DNA of 64,000 nucleotides, from assembly GCA_039636865.1 (NCBI GenBank), contig CP144172.1, forward strand, positions 124,001 to 188,000, in the 5' to 3' direction. Shown piece after piece: positions 53,359 to 60,835 of the stretch. Below the pieces are notes generated by a model. It ran no database searches. It was not told the origin of the DNA and saw only the letters and a program-made list of their open reading frames with translations. Position numbers and translations under genes: made by a program. Every line of letters begins with the position of its first letter. The stretch's first letter is position 1. Source of the DNA: Dermatophilaceae bacterium Sec6.4 (GTDB lineage Bacteria; Actinomycetota; Actinomycetes; Actinomycetales; Dermatophilaceae).

Positions 53359-54324
53359 ATGAGCACCGAAATGCGCGAGCAGCAGTCACACCTTCCGATG
53401 ACGATGAGTTATCCACTGCGCCTTCGGGTGCGCCATCAGGGCTACGTCTTCTCGCGTCGCGACGCACGTGAGTTCGGGGTTGCCGATGAACAGCTTCGCG
53501 CCTGGACCGCGAGTGGCGAGGCAGTCCGAGCAACACAGGGCGTCTATTACATCCCGTGCGAATCACTGACCGATGCCGCCTTCGACACCGAAACCGGCCG
53601 CCGGAAGGTTCGCGCCACCCTGCTCGCTATCGGTAAAAGCCATTTTGCCACCCATCAATCGGCACTGCTGGCCTGGGGACTACCGTTCGACGCTTCTCGC
53701 GACGCGCATGATGTGCACGTCGGGCGCCAGGCTGATCGCCATTGGTCGCGGCGGCGCGGCGTTCGACTGCATCGCGTGCCACCGGGCGCGACCATCGCCG
53801 AATGCTATGGGATCAGCGCAATCTGCCCTGCCTTCGCCATCGTTCAGGTGGGCGCAACCATCGGCATCGAGGCGGCTGTGATCGCTGCGGACTCTGCCCT
53901 CCACAACCGCCTGATATCGCTCTGCGATCTGAAGGAGGCAGTGCGATGGCTGAGTGGCACACCCGGTTGCGCTGCTGTCGCGCCGTTGTCGGACCTCGTC
54001 GACGCCCGGTCTGAATCTCCTGGCGAAAGTCGGCTACGGCTGATTCTCCGGGCGGCCGGGGTGCAGGTGACTCCCCAGGCCGTCATCCGCAACGAAGCAG
54101 GCACGTTCATCGCACGCGTTGACCTACTGGTGGACGACAGCTTGGTGATCGTGCAATTCGACGGGTTGCTGAAGTACCGCGGCGAAGCCAACCGGGAGGC
54201 ACTCGTCCACGAGAAGCGCCGCGAGGTGGCCCTGCAGCGGCTCGGGTACCGCGTACTGCGCTTCGTCTGGGCTGATCTGTCCGACCCGCAGCAGATGTTG
54301 AGCTTGCTGCGCGATCTGACCTGA
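53359..54324 (+). CDS. AbiEi-like antitoxin-domain protein with a DUF559/Vsr-like C-terminus
   Basis: 321 residues from the ATG at 53359; the open frame upstream is non-coding. Residues about 20-75 resemble the AbiEi winged helix (GYVFSRRDAREFGVADEQLRAWTASGEAVRATQGVYYI). Residues about 200-320 resemble the DUF559/Vsr endonuclease fold: SRLRLILRAAGVQV, RVDLLVDDSLVIVQFDGLLKY, EKRREVALQRLGYRVLRFVWADL. In that fold a Glu normally sits where this protein has Gln (VQFDG), so nuclease activity may be lost. No AbiEii toxin gene adjoins it. The gene stands alone between two related repeats. Confidence 0.8.
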   Translation: MSTEMREQQSHLPMTMSYPLRLRVRHQGYVFSRRDAREFGVADEQLRAWTASGEAVRATQGVYYIPCESLTDAAFDTETGRRKVRATLLAIGKSHFATHQSALLAWGLPFDASRDAHDVHVGRQADRHWSRRRGVRLHRVPPGATIAECYGISAICPAFAIVQVGATIGIEAAVIAADSALHNRLISLCDLKEAVRWLSGTPGCAAVAPLSDLVDARSESPGESRLRLILRAAGVQVTPQAVIRNEAGTFIARVDLLVDDSLVIVQFDGLLKYRGEANREALVHEKRREVALQRLGYRVLRFVWADLSDPQQMLSLLRDLT

Positions 54325-54352
54325 CGTAGCCGGATTACGGTCGCGTGGTCAT

Positions 54353-54408
54353 TTTGCGTCGTTGCCCTTCGCTGTTGCGAGGGATAACGACGCAAACCGC
54401 CCACCTCG
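54353..54408. repeat. Right copy of the 56-base repeat, containing a hairpin
   Basis: Direct partner of 53197-53252. In this copy bases 54353-54396 form a long hairpin with TTTGCGTCGTT and AACGACGCAAA at the base and CCCTTCGC/GCGAGGG nearer the loop. It lies 29 bases after the AbiEi/DUF559 stop and could also act as its terminator. Confidence 0.7.
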
Positions 54409-54423
54409 TAGGGAAAGGGAAGG

Positions 54424-55263
54424 TCAGAGGCGGCGGTCGGTGAGGACGGGGAAGGACTCGCGGGTCGCGCGTACGAGATCAGGGTCGACCTGCACGCTCA
54501 GCACCTCTTCGTCGATGCCCGCCTCGGCGAGCACCTCTCCCGTCGGTGCTATGACGGCGGAGTGGCCGCCCATCTGCATCTTCGCGTGAGTGCCTGCGGT
54601 GTTACAGGCGAACACGAAGCACTGGTTCTCGATCGCCCGGGCCTGCAACAGCAACCGCCACGCTTCGACGCGTGGCATCGGCCAAGCCGCCGGGATGACG
54701 AAGGCTGTAGCGCCACGGTCGGTTTGCGCGCGGTACAACTCGGGGAACCGAAGGTCGTAACAAGTGGACAGTCCCGCTGACAGGACCGCCCCAGCACCAG
54801 CACCAGCACTGACATCGGTACGTGGTGCGGAAGGTATCTGCACCTGCACGAGTTCGGTGCCTGCGTCCATCAACTTCGGCTCACCGCCGGCGAAACCGAA
54901 CCGGTGGATCTTGCGGTAGCTGGCAACGAGCCGGCCGGAGGGGTCGTAGACGACGGAGGTGTTCCACAGGTCATGGCCGTCGGCGCCGCGCTCACCGGAC
55001 GCAGGCCGTTCGACCAGCGAACCGCCGTGCAGCCACACCCCGGCGTCGCGAGCGGCTGCGGCGAGAGCGGACCCGATCGGCCCGCTCACGTCCTGCGCTC
55101 GACTCGACCACTCACGGTAGGAGAAGCCGCCCGCGCCCCACAGTTCCGGCAGCACCACGAGGTCGTGCCCGGCAGCGGCGCGCACCAGGCCCGTCACGCG
55201 GGAGACCCGGGCCGACACAGACTCTTCGTCGTCGTACCCCAGTTGAATCAACGCAACCTTCAC
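54424..55263 (-). CDS. Nitrilase-superfamily carbon-nitrogen hydrolase
   Basis: 279 residues. The catalytic triad is E40 in VVLPELWGAGG, K118 in ASYRKIHRF and C168 in LSTCYDLRFPELYR. Such enzymes hydrolyse amides, and this subgroup (with YRKIHRFGF and CYDLRFPE) resembles omega-amidases and deaminated-glutathione amidases, which repair metabolites. It overlaps the CopD-CtaG gene by four bases, although no functional link is obvious. No signal peptide; cytoplasmic. Confidence 0.92.
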   Translation of the reverse strand: MKVALIQLGYDDEESVSARVSRVTGLVRAAAGHDLVVLPELWGAGGFSYREWSSRAQDVSGPIGSALAAAARDAGVWLHGGSLVERPASGERGADGHDLWNTSVVYDPSGRLVASYRKIHRFGFAGGEPKLMDAGTELVQVQIPSAPRTDVSAGAGAGAVLSAGLSTCYDLRFPELYRAQTDRGATAFVIPAAWPMPRVEAWRLLLQARAIENQCFVFACNTAGTHAKMQMGGHSAVIAPTGEVLAEAGIDEEVLSVQVDPDLVRATRESFPVLTDRRL

Positions 55264-57269
55264 GATGTACTCCCTCCTCGCCCAGATCGGGTGGCCAGAT
55301 AGTCGTTGTAGGCGCGCAGCTCGGCGTCACCGTCGCGATCGGCCTGTCGGGACTGCCGCTCACCTTCCGCAGTGTCCTTGCGGTACCACTCCCACGCAAT
55401 CAGCATCGCGAGCATGAAGGTCGGAACCTCACCGGAGCCCCAGGCGATGGTGCCGCCACGTTGCTGGTCATTGATGACGTCGGTGACGTAAGGCAGGTGC
55501 AGCAGCGTGAAGAAGTCGCCGCCCAACAGCGCGGTTCCGGTCATCAGGGCGACCCCGAAGAACGCGTGGAAGGTGATCGCGATCAGCAGTACCGCCAGTC
55601 GGGCGGGCGGCGGCCAACGCTTCGGACCCGGATCGATCCCGACGAGCGCCCACGCGTACAGGTAGCCGGAAGACATGAAGTGCACGATCATCAGCAGGTG
55701 ACCGGTATGGGTCGAGAGCGCGAATCGGAAGAGGGGGGAGTAGTAGAAGACGATCAGCGAGATGAAGACGAATGACGCTGCGACAGCTGGATTCGCGAGG
55801 ATCGCCACCGGGCGCGAGTGCACGAGCAGGAGAATCACCTCACGCGGGCCGAGGGTGAGGTCATGGCGTTTGCGCAATGCCCGCAGCGCGAGCGTCACGA
55901 CCCCACCACGCACCAGCAGGATGGGCACCAGCATCGATATCGCCATATGCCCGAGCATGTGCACGGAGAACATCACCGGGCCGTAGATCGCGGGGGCGCC
56001 GTCGACCATGTAGAGAAAGATCAGCCAGCCCAGGCACCACGAAACCGTCCGGATGACCGGCCAGCGGTCGCCACGCCGCGCAAGTCGCACGACCCATGCC
56101 AGGTAGACGGCGATACCGACCACCGCGACGGCGGTGAACAACCATTCCACCCGCCATGCGCCGACCCACGTCGAGATGTGCGGTGCGGGCGGGGTCGCGT
56201 ACCCCGTCAGGTTGTAGGCGATGTCCGCCTTGCCCAGGTCGACCTGGACGACCGGCGGCGCCGACCGCGACAGCGCAACACCTGCAGCTATCGCCGCTCC
56301 CATCACCAGCGACTCGACACCGGCGAGACGCGCAAAGAGCATTCGCCCCGCAGAGGCGCCCCCGTCGTCCAGGCGCGCGATCACCCGGGCGCGGTACACA
56401 GCGCCGAACGTGCCGAGTCCGACCAGCAGCACACCCTTGAACAACACGAGCACGCCGTACCGCGACGCCAACCCGGAGAAGCTACCGACCCGTAAGGCGG
56501 CGTTCAGCACACCGGACCCGGCGACCGCGACGAAGCACCAGAGCGCGACAGAGGAGTAGCGGCGCACCACAACGGCAGTCCCCTTACCCAGGCGTCCCCA
56601 CATCAGGAGCAGAGCCAGCAGCCCGCCAACCCAGATCGTGACCGCGAGCAGGTGGACCAGGAGGGAGTCGACGGCCACCTCATGCCCGTCGGAGCCCGCC
56701 GCGTGGCCGATGAGCGCGAGGGGGTACAGCGCGACGAGGGAGAGTCCGAACAGCCACGCCATGCCCTTCGCCTCGGGCCCCAGATAGGCCAATACCGCGA
56801 TGACCGCGGCTATCAACGCCATGATTGCGGGAGCGCGCAGTAGCTCGATCTGCCAGATGGCCGCCCACGCCTGCTGGGTGAACCCCGCCGCGCCGAGCGG
56901 CGTGCCGGCCACGTCGGCGAAGGAGAGCACGACGCCTGCTGCGCCGATGAGGGCCCACCCCGTCGCCGCCCAGGCCGCGTAGCGGGCCAGCCGCGCGCGC
57001 CGCCTGGACGCGGCACCCTCCGGGACGAGGAAACCGCCCAGCAGCAACGAACCGACCGTCAACGCAGCACACAGATCACGCAGGACATTGGCGACGGGAA
57101 TACCCCAGCGCACGAACGCGCCGGGGTCGCCGAGCTCGAGCGGTGCGGCTGCGCGGGAGAAGAACAGACACCCCACGACGACCGCGAGAGCTACCGGCGC
57201 GACCGCCCGCACCCAGTACGCCCGCACCGGCGCCGCCGGCGCGGGGTTCGCGTGCTGCTCGACAGACAT
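55260..57269 (-). CDS. CopD-CtaG fusion: copper resistance domain and cytochrome c oxidase assembly protein
   Basis: 669 residues from the ATG at 57269; the long open frame upstream is antisense to the next gene. About thirteen or more membrane helices. The N-terminal half (about 15-340) fits the copper-resistance D (CopD) domain with GHAAGSDGHEVAVDSLLVHLLAVTIWVGGL. The C-terminal half (about 375-620) fits caa3_CtaG: YMVDGAPAIYGPVMFSVHMLGHMAISML, HTGHLLMIVHFMSSGYLYAW, and FHAFFGVALM, with histidines placed to bind copper. The fusion is common in actinobacteria and probably serves copper loading of cytochrome oxidase. It ends overlapping the nitrilase gene. Confidence 0.93.
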   Translation of the reverse strand: MSVEQHANPAPAAPVRAYWVRAVAPVALAVVVGCLFFSRAAAPLELGDPGAFVRWGIPVANVLRDLCAALTVGSLLLGGFLVPEGAASRRRARLARYAAWAATGWALIGAAGVVLSFADVAGTPLGAAGFTQQAWAAIWQIELLRAPAIMALIAAVIAVLAYLGPEAKGMAWLFGLSLVALYPLALIGHAAGSDGHEVAVDSLLVHLLAVTIWVGGLLALLLMWGRLGKGTAVVVRRYSSVALWCFVAVAGSGVLNAALRVGSFSGLASRYGVLVLFKGVLLVGLGTFGAVYRARVIARLDDGGASAGRMLFARLAGVESLVMGAAIAAGVALSRSAPPVVQVDLGKADIAYNLTGYATPPAPHISTWVGAWRVEWLFTAVAVVGIAVYLAWVVRLARRGDRWPVIRTVSWCLGWLIFLYMVDGAPAIYGPVMFSVHMLGHMAISMLVPILLVRGGVVTLALRALRKRHDLTLGPREVILLLVHSRPVAILANPAVAASFVFISLIVFYYSPLFRFALSTHTGHLLMIVHFMSSGYLYAWALVGIDPGPKRWPPPARLAVLLIAITFHAFFGVALMTGTALLGGDFFTLLHLPYVTDVINDQQRGGTIAWGSGEVPTFMLAMLIAWEWYRKDTAEGERQSRQADRDGDAELRAYNDYLATRSGRGGSTS

Positions 57270-57338
57270 ACCCCAAGGGTAGGCAGTGCCGGTGACGGAC
57301 CCGCTGCCGCAGGCGGGCGCGCCCACTAGATTGGGTGA

Positions 57339-58226
57339 ATGCTGACCCATCCCAGGCCCCCGGTTGAACTGCCCGAGCTGGTCGACGCGTACGCCGAGAC
57401 CGGTCAGGCGATCCTCGATCTGGGCATGACCTGCCACCCGGACGATTTCGACAAGCCGTCGCCACTGCCCGGCTGGAGCGTCAAGGACGTCCTGTCCCAT
57501 GTCACCGGCACCGAACACCTGCTGAACGGCGGTCAGGACCGCCAGGTTCAGGTGCCGGACTACGAGTGGCTGCACAGCGATTTCGCCCGGTTCATCGAGC
57601 AGGCGGTGGAGGTGCGGCGCTCCCGCTCCGGCGGCGAGGTCGTCGGAGAATGGCGCGACCTGCTCCCCAAGCGCATCGCGGCCTTCGCCGACCCCGCGCT
57701 GGCGCCGGACGCAGTCGTCCAGGGACCGTTCGGCCCGACTGAGCTGACCAACCTGCTGCACCTGCGGGTGGTCGACATGTGGTGTCACGAGCAGGACCTA
57801 CGCGATGCCCTGCACCGGATCGGCAATCTGGACTCGGCCGGGGCGGCCGCGTTCACCAGCGACATCCTGGCCGCGTTCCCCGCGCGGGCGGCTCGACGCG
57901 CCGACCTGGCGGCGGGAAGTGTGGTCATCATCGACTGCACCGGGCCGATCATGGCCCGTCAGGGGATCCGGATGGTCGAAGGCAGCGACGGGCGCCCATA
58001 CGCCGAATCGCTCTTCTCCGGCACCGCGCACGTCGACAAGGTCGATGACGACACCGGTGAGATCATTCCGCTGCCGCTGGGCAAGATCACCACGATCCGC
58101 CTCAGCACCGAGGCGCTCACCCGACGGGGTGCGGGCCGGGTTTCGACAGCCGATCTGCGTTACACCGTCGAGGGCGATGAGGCTGCGGCCGTACGGGTGC
58201 TGGACTCCCTGGCAATCACCCCCTGA
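57339..58226 (+). CDS. DinB-like mycothiol-dependent maleylpyruvate isomerase-family protein (TIGR03083)
   Basis: 295 residues. The N-terminal four-helix DinB-like domain begins ELVDAYAETGQAILDLGM and shows PSPLPGWSVKDVLSHVTGTEHLL with the metal-binding His, and the second histidine in VVDMWCHEQDLRDAL. The C-terminal sterol-carrier-like domain (about 190-295) contains HVDKVDDDTGEII. In actinobacteria this family includes mycothiol S-transferases. The exact reaction here is unknown. Divergent from the CopD-CtaG gene. Confidence 0.88.
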   Translation: MLTHPRPPVELPELVDAYAETGQAILDLGMTCHPDDFDKPSPLPGWSVKDVLSHVTGTEHLLNGGQDRQVQVPDYEWLHSDFARFIEQAVEVRRSRSGGEVVGEWRDLLPKRIAAFADPALAPDAVVQGPFGPTELTNLLHLRVVDMWCHEQDLRDALHRIGNLDSAGAAAFTSDILAAFPARAARRADLAAGSVVIIDCTGPIMARQGIRMVEGSDGRPYAESLFSGTAHVDKVDDDTGEIIPLPLGKITTIRLSTEALTRRGAGRVSTADLRYTVEGDEAAAVRVLDSLAITP

Positions 58227-58267
58227 CGTCGCCCGAGTGTCTGTGACGGACACCATATAAAACCAAT

Positions 58268-58296
58268 TTGATTGATGGTCAATCTATTCATATAGT
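58268..58296 (+). promoter_or_regulatory. MarR/MFS promoter with palindromic operator
   Basis: A TTGATT -35 box (58268-58273) and a TATAGT -10 box (58291-58296) with a 17-base spacer. The palindrome GATTGA-TGG-TCAATC (58270-58284) lies over the -35 box and spacer, so bound MarR would block RNA polymerase. Confidence 0.7.
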
Positions 58297-58314
58297 TGTG
58301 TGCTGCAAGCAACT
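58294..58314. promoter_or_regulatory. Second MarR operator candidate
   Basis: Imperfect inverted repeat AGTTGTGTGC / GCAAGCAACT (eight of ten arm positions pair), overlapping the -10 box and the presumed transcript start. It is 13 bases before the MarR start codon. Confidence 0.45.
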
Positions 58315-58326
58315 AAGGAGTAGTCA

Positions 58327-58854
58327 ATGCCCGTCAGTCTCAACGTCGCGTCACAGGTCGGGGAAGACCTGGTGCACGTGGTGAAGACCTTCAGCGCCCT
58401 TCGCCATCACCTGAGTCGGCTACACCCAGATGTCGAAACCACCGCGTACCCGTTGATCTTCACGCTCGCAAACGGCCCGATGCGGGTCGGTGCCATTGCC
58501 GAACGCATCCATTCCGACATGTCCACGGTCAGTCGCCAGGTCAGTCACCTGGTGCAGGCCGACATCCTGGCGAAGATCCCGGACCCCAACGACGGCCGCG
58601 CCCAGATCATCGCGCTCGCCCCGGACGGCGAGCGACTTCTGCAGGACATCCACCGCAACAGGGGTCAGATGTTCGCCTCGGTGATGTCGGACTGGACCGA
58701 TGACGAGGCGCGTGACTTCGACGGCTACCTGAGCCGCCTGCATTCGGACCTGACCAACGACTTCAGCAACCACTGCGCCGCAGCATCGACCGGATGGGCC
58801 GCAGGCGCCGGCTCACCTATCAAGTCCCCACTCATCGGAAAGGAGTCGATGTGA
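58327..58854 (+). CDS. MarR-family repressor
   Basis: 175 residues with AAGGAG before the ATG. The winged helix is complete: AYPLIFTLANGPMRVGAIAERIHSDMSTVSRQVSHLVQADIL holds the recognition helix, and IPDPNDGRAQIIALAPDGERLL is the wing. Helices at both ends form the dimer. It is the first gene of an operon with the MFS exporter, its stop overlapping the next start (GTGA). Auto-repression relieved by a substrate of the exporter is the expected logic. It carries an extra C-terminal tail of about 20 residues. Confidence 0.94.
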   Translation: MPVSLNVASQVGEDLVHVVKTFSALRHHLSRLHPDVETTAYPLIFTLANGPMRVGAIAERIHSDMSTVSRQVSHLVQADILAKIPDPNDGRAQIIALAPDGERLLQDIHRNRGQMFASVMSDWTDDEARDFDGYLSRLHSDLTNDFSNHCAAASTGWAAGAGSPIKSPLIGKESM

Positions 58855-60719
58855 CTGCCACCACCAAGGCCGCACCGACTGCCGGCTCGGGAACGAAGTA
58901 TTCCCACCAGCAGATCTTGCGCATCCTGAGCGGATTGATGCTCGGAATGTTCCTGGCCGCGCTCGACCAGACGATCGTCGCCACGGCGATCCGCACCATC
59001 GGGGATGACCTGCACGGACTTTCGGTCCAGGCCTGGGTCACCACTGCCTACCTGATCACCTCCACCATCACCACGCCGATCTACGGCAAGCTCGGTGACA
59101 TGTACGGCCGTAAGAAGCTGTTCATGTTCGCCATCACGGTGTTCATCACCGGCTCGGCCGCCTGTTCGTTCGCCACCTCGATGTACATGCTTGCGGCGTT
59201 CCGGGCGTTCCAGGGCATCGGTGCCGGTGGTCTGTTCACCCTCGTGCTCGCCATCATCGGCGACCTCGTCGCACCCCGGGAGCGCGCGAAGTACACCGGT
59301 TACTTCATGGCCGTCTTCGCCACCTCCAGTGTTCTCGGCCCGGTCGTCGGCGGCCTCTTCGCCGAGACTCCGCTGATCCTCGGCATCTCCGGGTGGCGCT
59401 GGGTGTTCCTGGTCAACGTGCCGATCGGCATCGTTGCGTTGTTCGTCGTGTGGCGCACGCTGCACCTGGACACCGTGCACCGCAAGGCCCGCATCGACTG
59501 GTGGGGCGCTGTGGCTCTGGTGCTCACCCTCGTGCCTACTCTGACGGTCGCCGAACAAGGCCAGTCCTGGGGTTGGGGATCCGGCAAATCAATTGCTGCG
59601 TACGCCATCGCCGCGTTCGGTCTGGCAATGTTCATCACCGTTGAAACCCGGATGGGCAACGACGCGTTGATCCCGCTGCGCATCTTCAAATTGCGAGCCG
59701 CATCGGTGACCATCGTCGCCAGTGTCATCGTCGGTATGGGCATGTTCGGTGGCATCACGGTGCTCCCGCTCTACATGCAGATCGCGCATGGAGCCTCGCC
59801 GATGAAATCCGGCTTCCTGATGCTCCCGCTCGTGCTGGGCCTGATGCTCGCCGGGATCATCTCCGGTCTGATCACCTCCCGCACCGGTCGGATCCGCGGC
59901 TTCCCGATCCTCGGCACCGCGCTGGCCACGATCGGCCTGCTGCTGATGTATCTCTTCGTGACGGCAACCAGCAACCTGGTACTGGTGTCGTTCTTCATGT
60001 TCATTCTCGGCTACGGCCTCGGTAACTGCATGCAGGCGCTGACACTGATCGTGCAGAACGCGGTCCCGCCCAGGGAAATCGGAGTCGCCACCGCGTCTGC
60101 GACGTTCTTCCGCCAGATGGGTGGAACCCTCGGTGTCGCGGTCTTCCTGTCGATCCTCTACAGCACTCTGGGCAACAACGTCCGGAACGCCATCGAGGCG
60201 GCACCACAGGCCGTTCAAGGTCAGATCATCGCCAACAAGGGCGCCGTTTCTCAGTTCGCGAACGATTCGACGGTCATCAGCAAGCTTCCGAAGGAGGCGC
60301 AGCTGCCCTTCAAGGTCGGCTTCACCGACTCCATCCACCTGATCTTCATCGTGGCTGCCGCCGTCATGGCAGTCGGATTCCTGGTGCTGCTGCTGATGCC
60401 GAAGGTCGAGTTGCGTAACGAATCCGCAGCCGACGCGGTCAAGTCCGATGCTGCGCGGGCTCAGGCCGCCGCAGATGCCAAGAGCGGGAAGGACACATCG
60501 GGCGAGCCGGCCGAAGGCGACCGGTTCAGCGATTACGACAACGAACCGTCTGCGAGTGACCTGGTATCGACACCGGCACACGGCGCACGGCAGGACGAAC
60601 CGGCGCGCCACCACGGCTCCGATGAAGCCCTGCTGAACGTCACCGGTGAAACCAGCCACGACGGTGCCCGGCACGCTGCAGCGGGCGGGGACTACCACCC
60701 GAGGCACGTCTCGGACTGA
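58851..60719 (+). CDS. MFS multidrug exporter, DHA2 family (14 helices)
   Basis: 622 residues from the GTG at 58851, with AAAGGAG upstream. Fourteen membrane helices run from about 25 to 525. DHA2/EmrB-type motifs are motif A GKLGDMYGRKKLFM, motif D1 FLAALDQTIVATAIRTI near the N-terminus, and motif C-like GPVVGGLF. It should export lipophilic drugs or dyes using the proton gradient. The C-terminal tail of about 100 residues is polar and disordered (rich in Asp, Ala, His) and is longer than usual. It is controlled by the overlapping marR gene. Confidence 0.94.
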   Translation: MTATTKAAPTAGSGTKYSHQQILRILSGLMLGMFLAALDQTIVATAIRTIGDDLHGLSVQAWVTTAYLITSTITTPIYGKLGDMYGRKKLFMFAITVFITGSAACSFATSMYMLAAFRAFQGIGAGGLFTLVLAIIGDLVAPRERAKYTGYFMAVFATSSVLGPVVGGLFAETPLILGISGWRWVFLVNVPIGIVALFVVWRTLHLDTVHRKARIDWWGAVALVLTLVPTLTVAEQGQSWGWGSGKSIAAYAIAAFGLAMFITVETRMGNDALIPLRIFKLRAASVTIVASVIVGMGMFGGITVLPLYMQIAHGASPMKSGFLMLPLVLGLMLAGIISGLITSRTGRIRGFPILGTALATIGLLLMYLFVTATSNLVLVSFFMFILGYGLGNCMQALTLIVQNAVPPREIGVATASATFFRQMGGTLGVAVFLSILYSTLGNNVRNAIEAAPQAVQGQIIANKGAVSQFANDSTVISKLPKEAQLPFKVGFTDSIHLIFIVAAAVMAVGFLVLLLMPKVELRNESAADAVKSDAARAQAAADAKSGKDTSGEPAEGDRFSDYDNEPSASDLVSTPAHGARQDEPARHHGSDEALLNVTGETSHDGARHAAAGGDYHPRHVSD

Positions 60720-60747
60720 CCGGCACCCGCCGCAACTTCGAGCCTCC

Positions 60748-60790
60748 AGTGCGCGCTCCGCGACCTTCACGGGTCCGCGGGGCGCGCACT
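60748..60790. terminator. GC-rich hairpin after the MFS gene
   Basis: AGTGCGCGC and GCGCGCACT form the base of a long imperfect stem, with CCGCG/CGCGG pairing inside. No T-run follows. It lies 29 bases after the MFS stop and could end that transcript. Confidence 0.65.
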
Positions 60791-60835
60791 TCGTTGTTCA
60801 CACCGAAGTGCGCCGCCGAATACTCGTGCGGGATC

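Noticed and set aside
53359..54324. A complete AbiE toxin-antitoxin pair
   Set aside because: Only the AbiEi-like part is present. The neighbours are a thioredoxin/NHL gene and a nitrilase gene, with no nucleotidyltransferase toxin.
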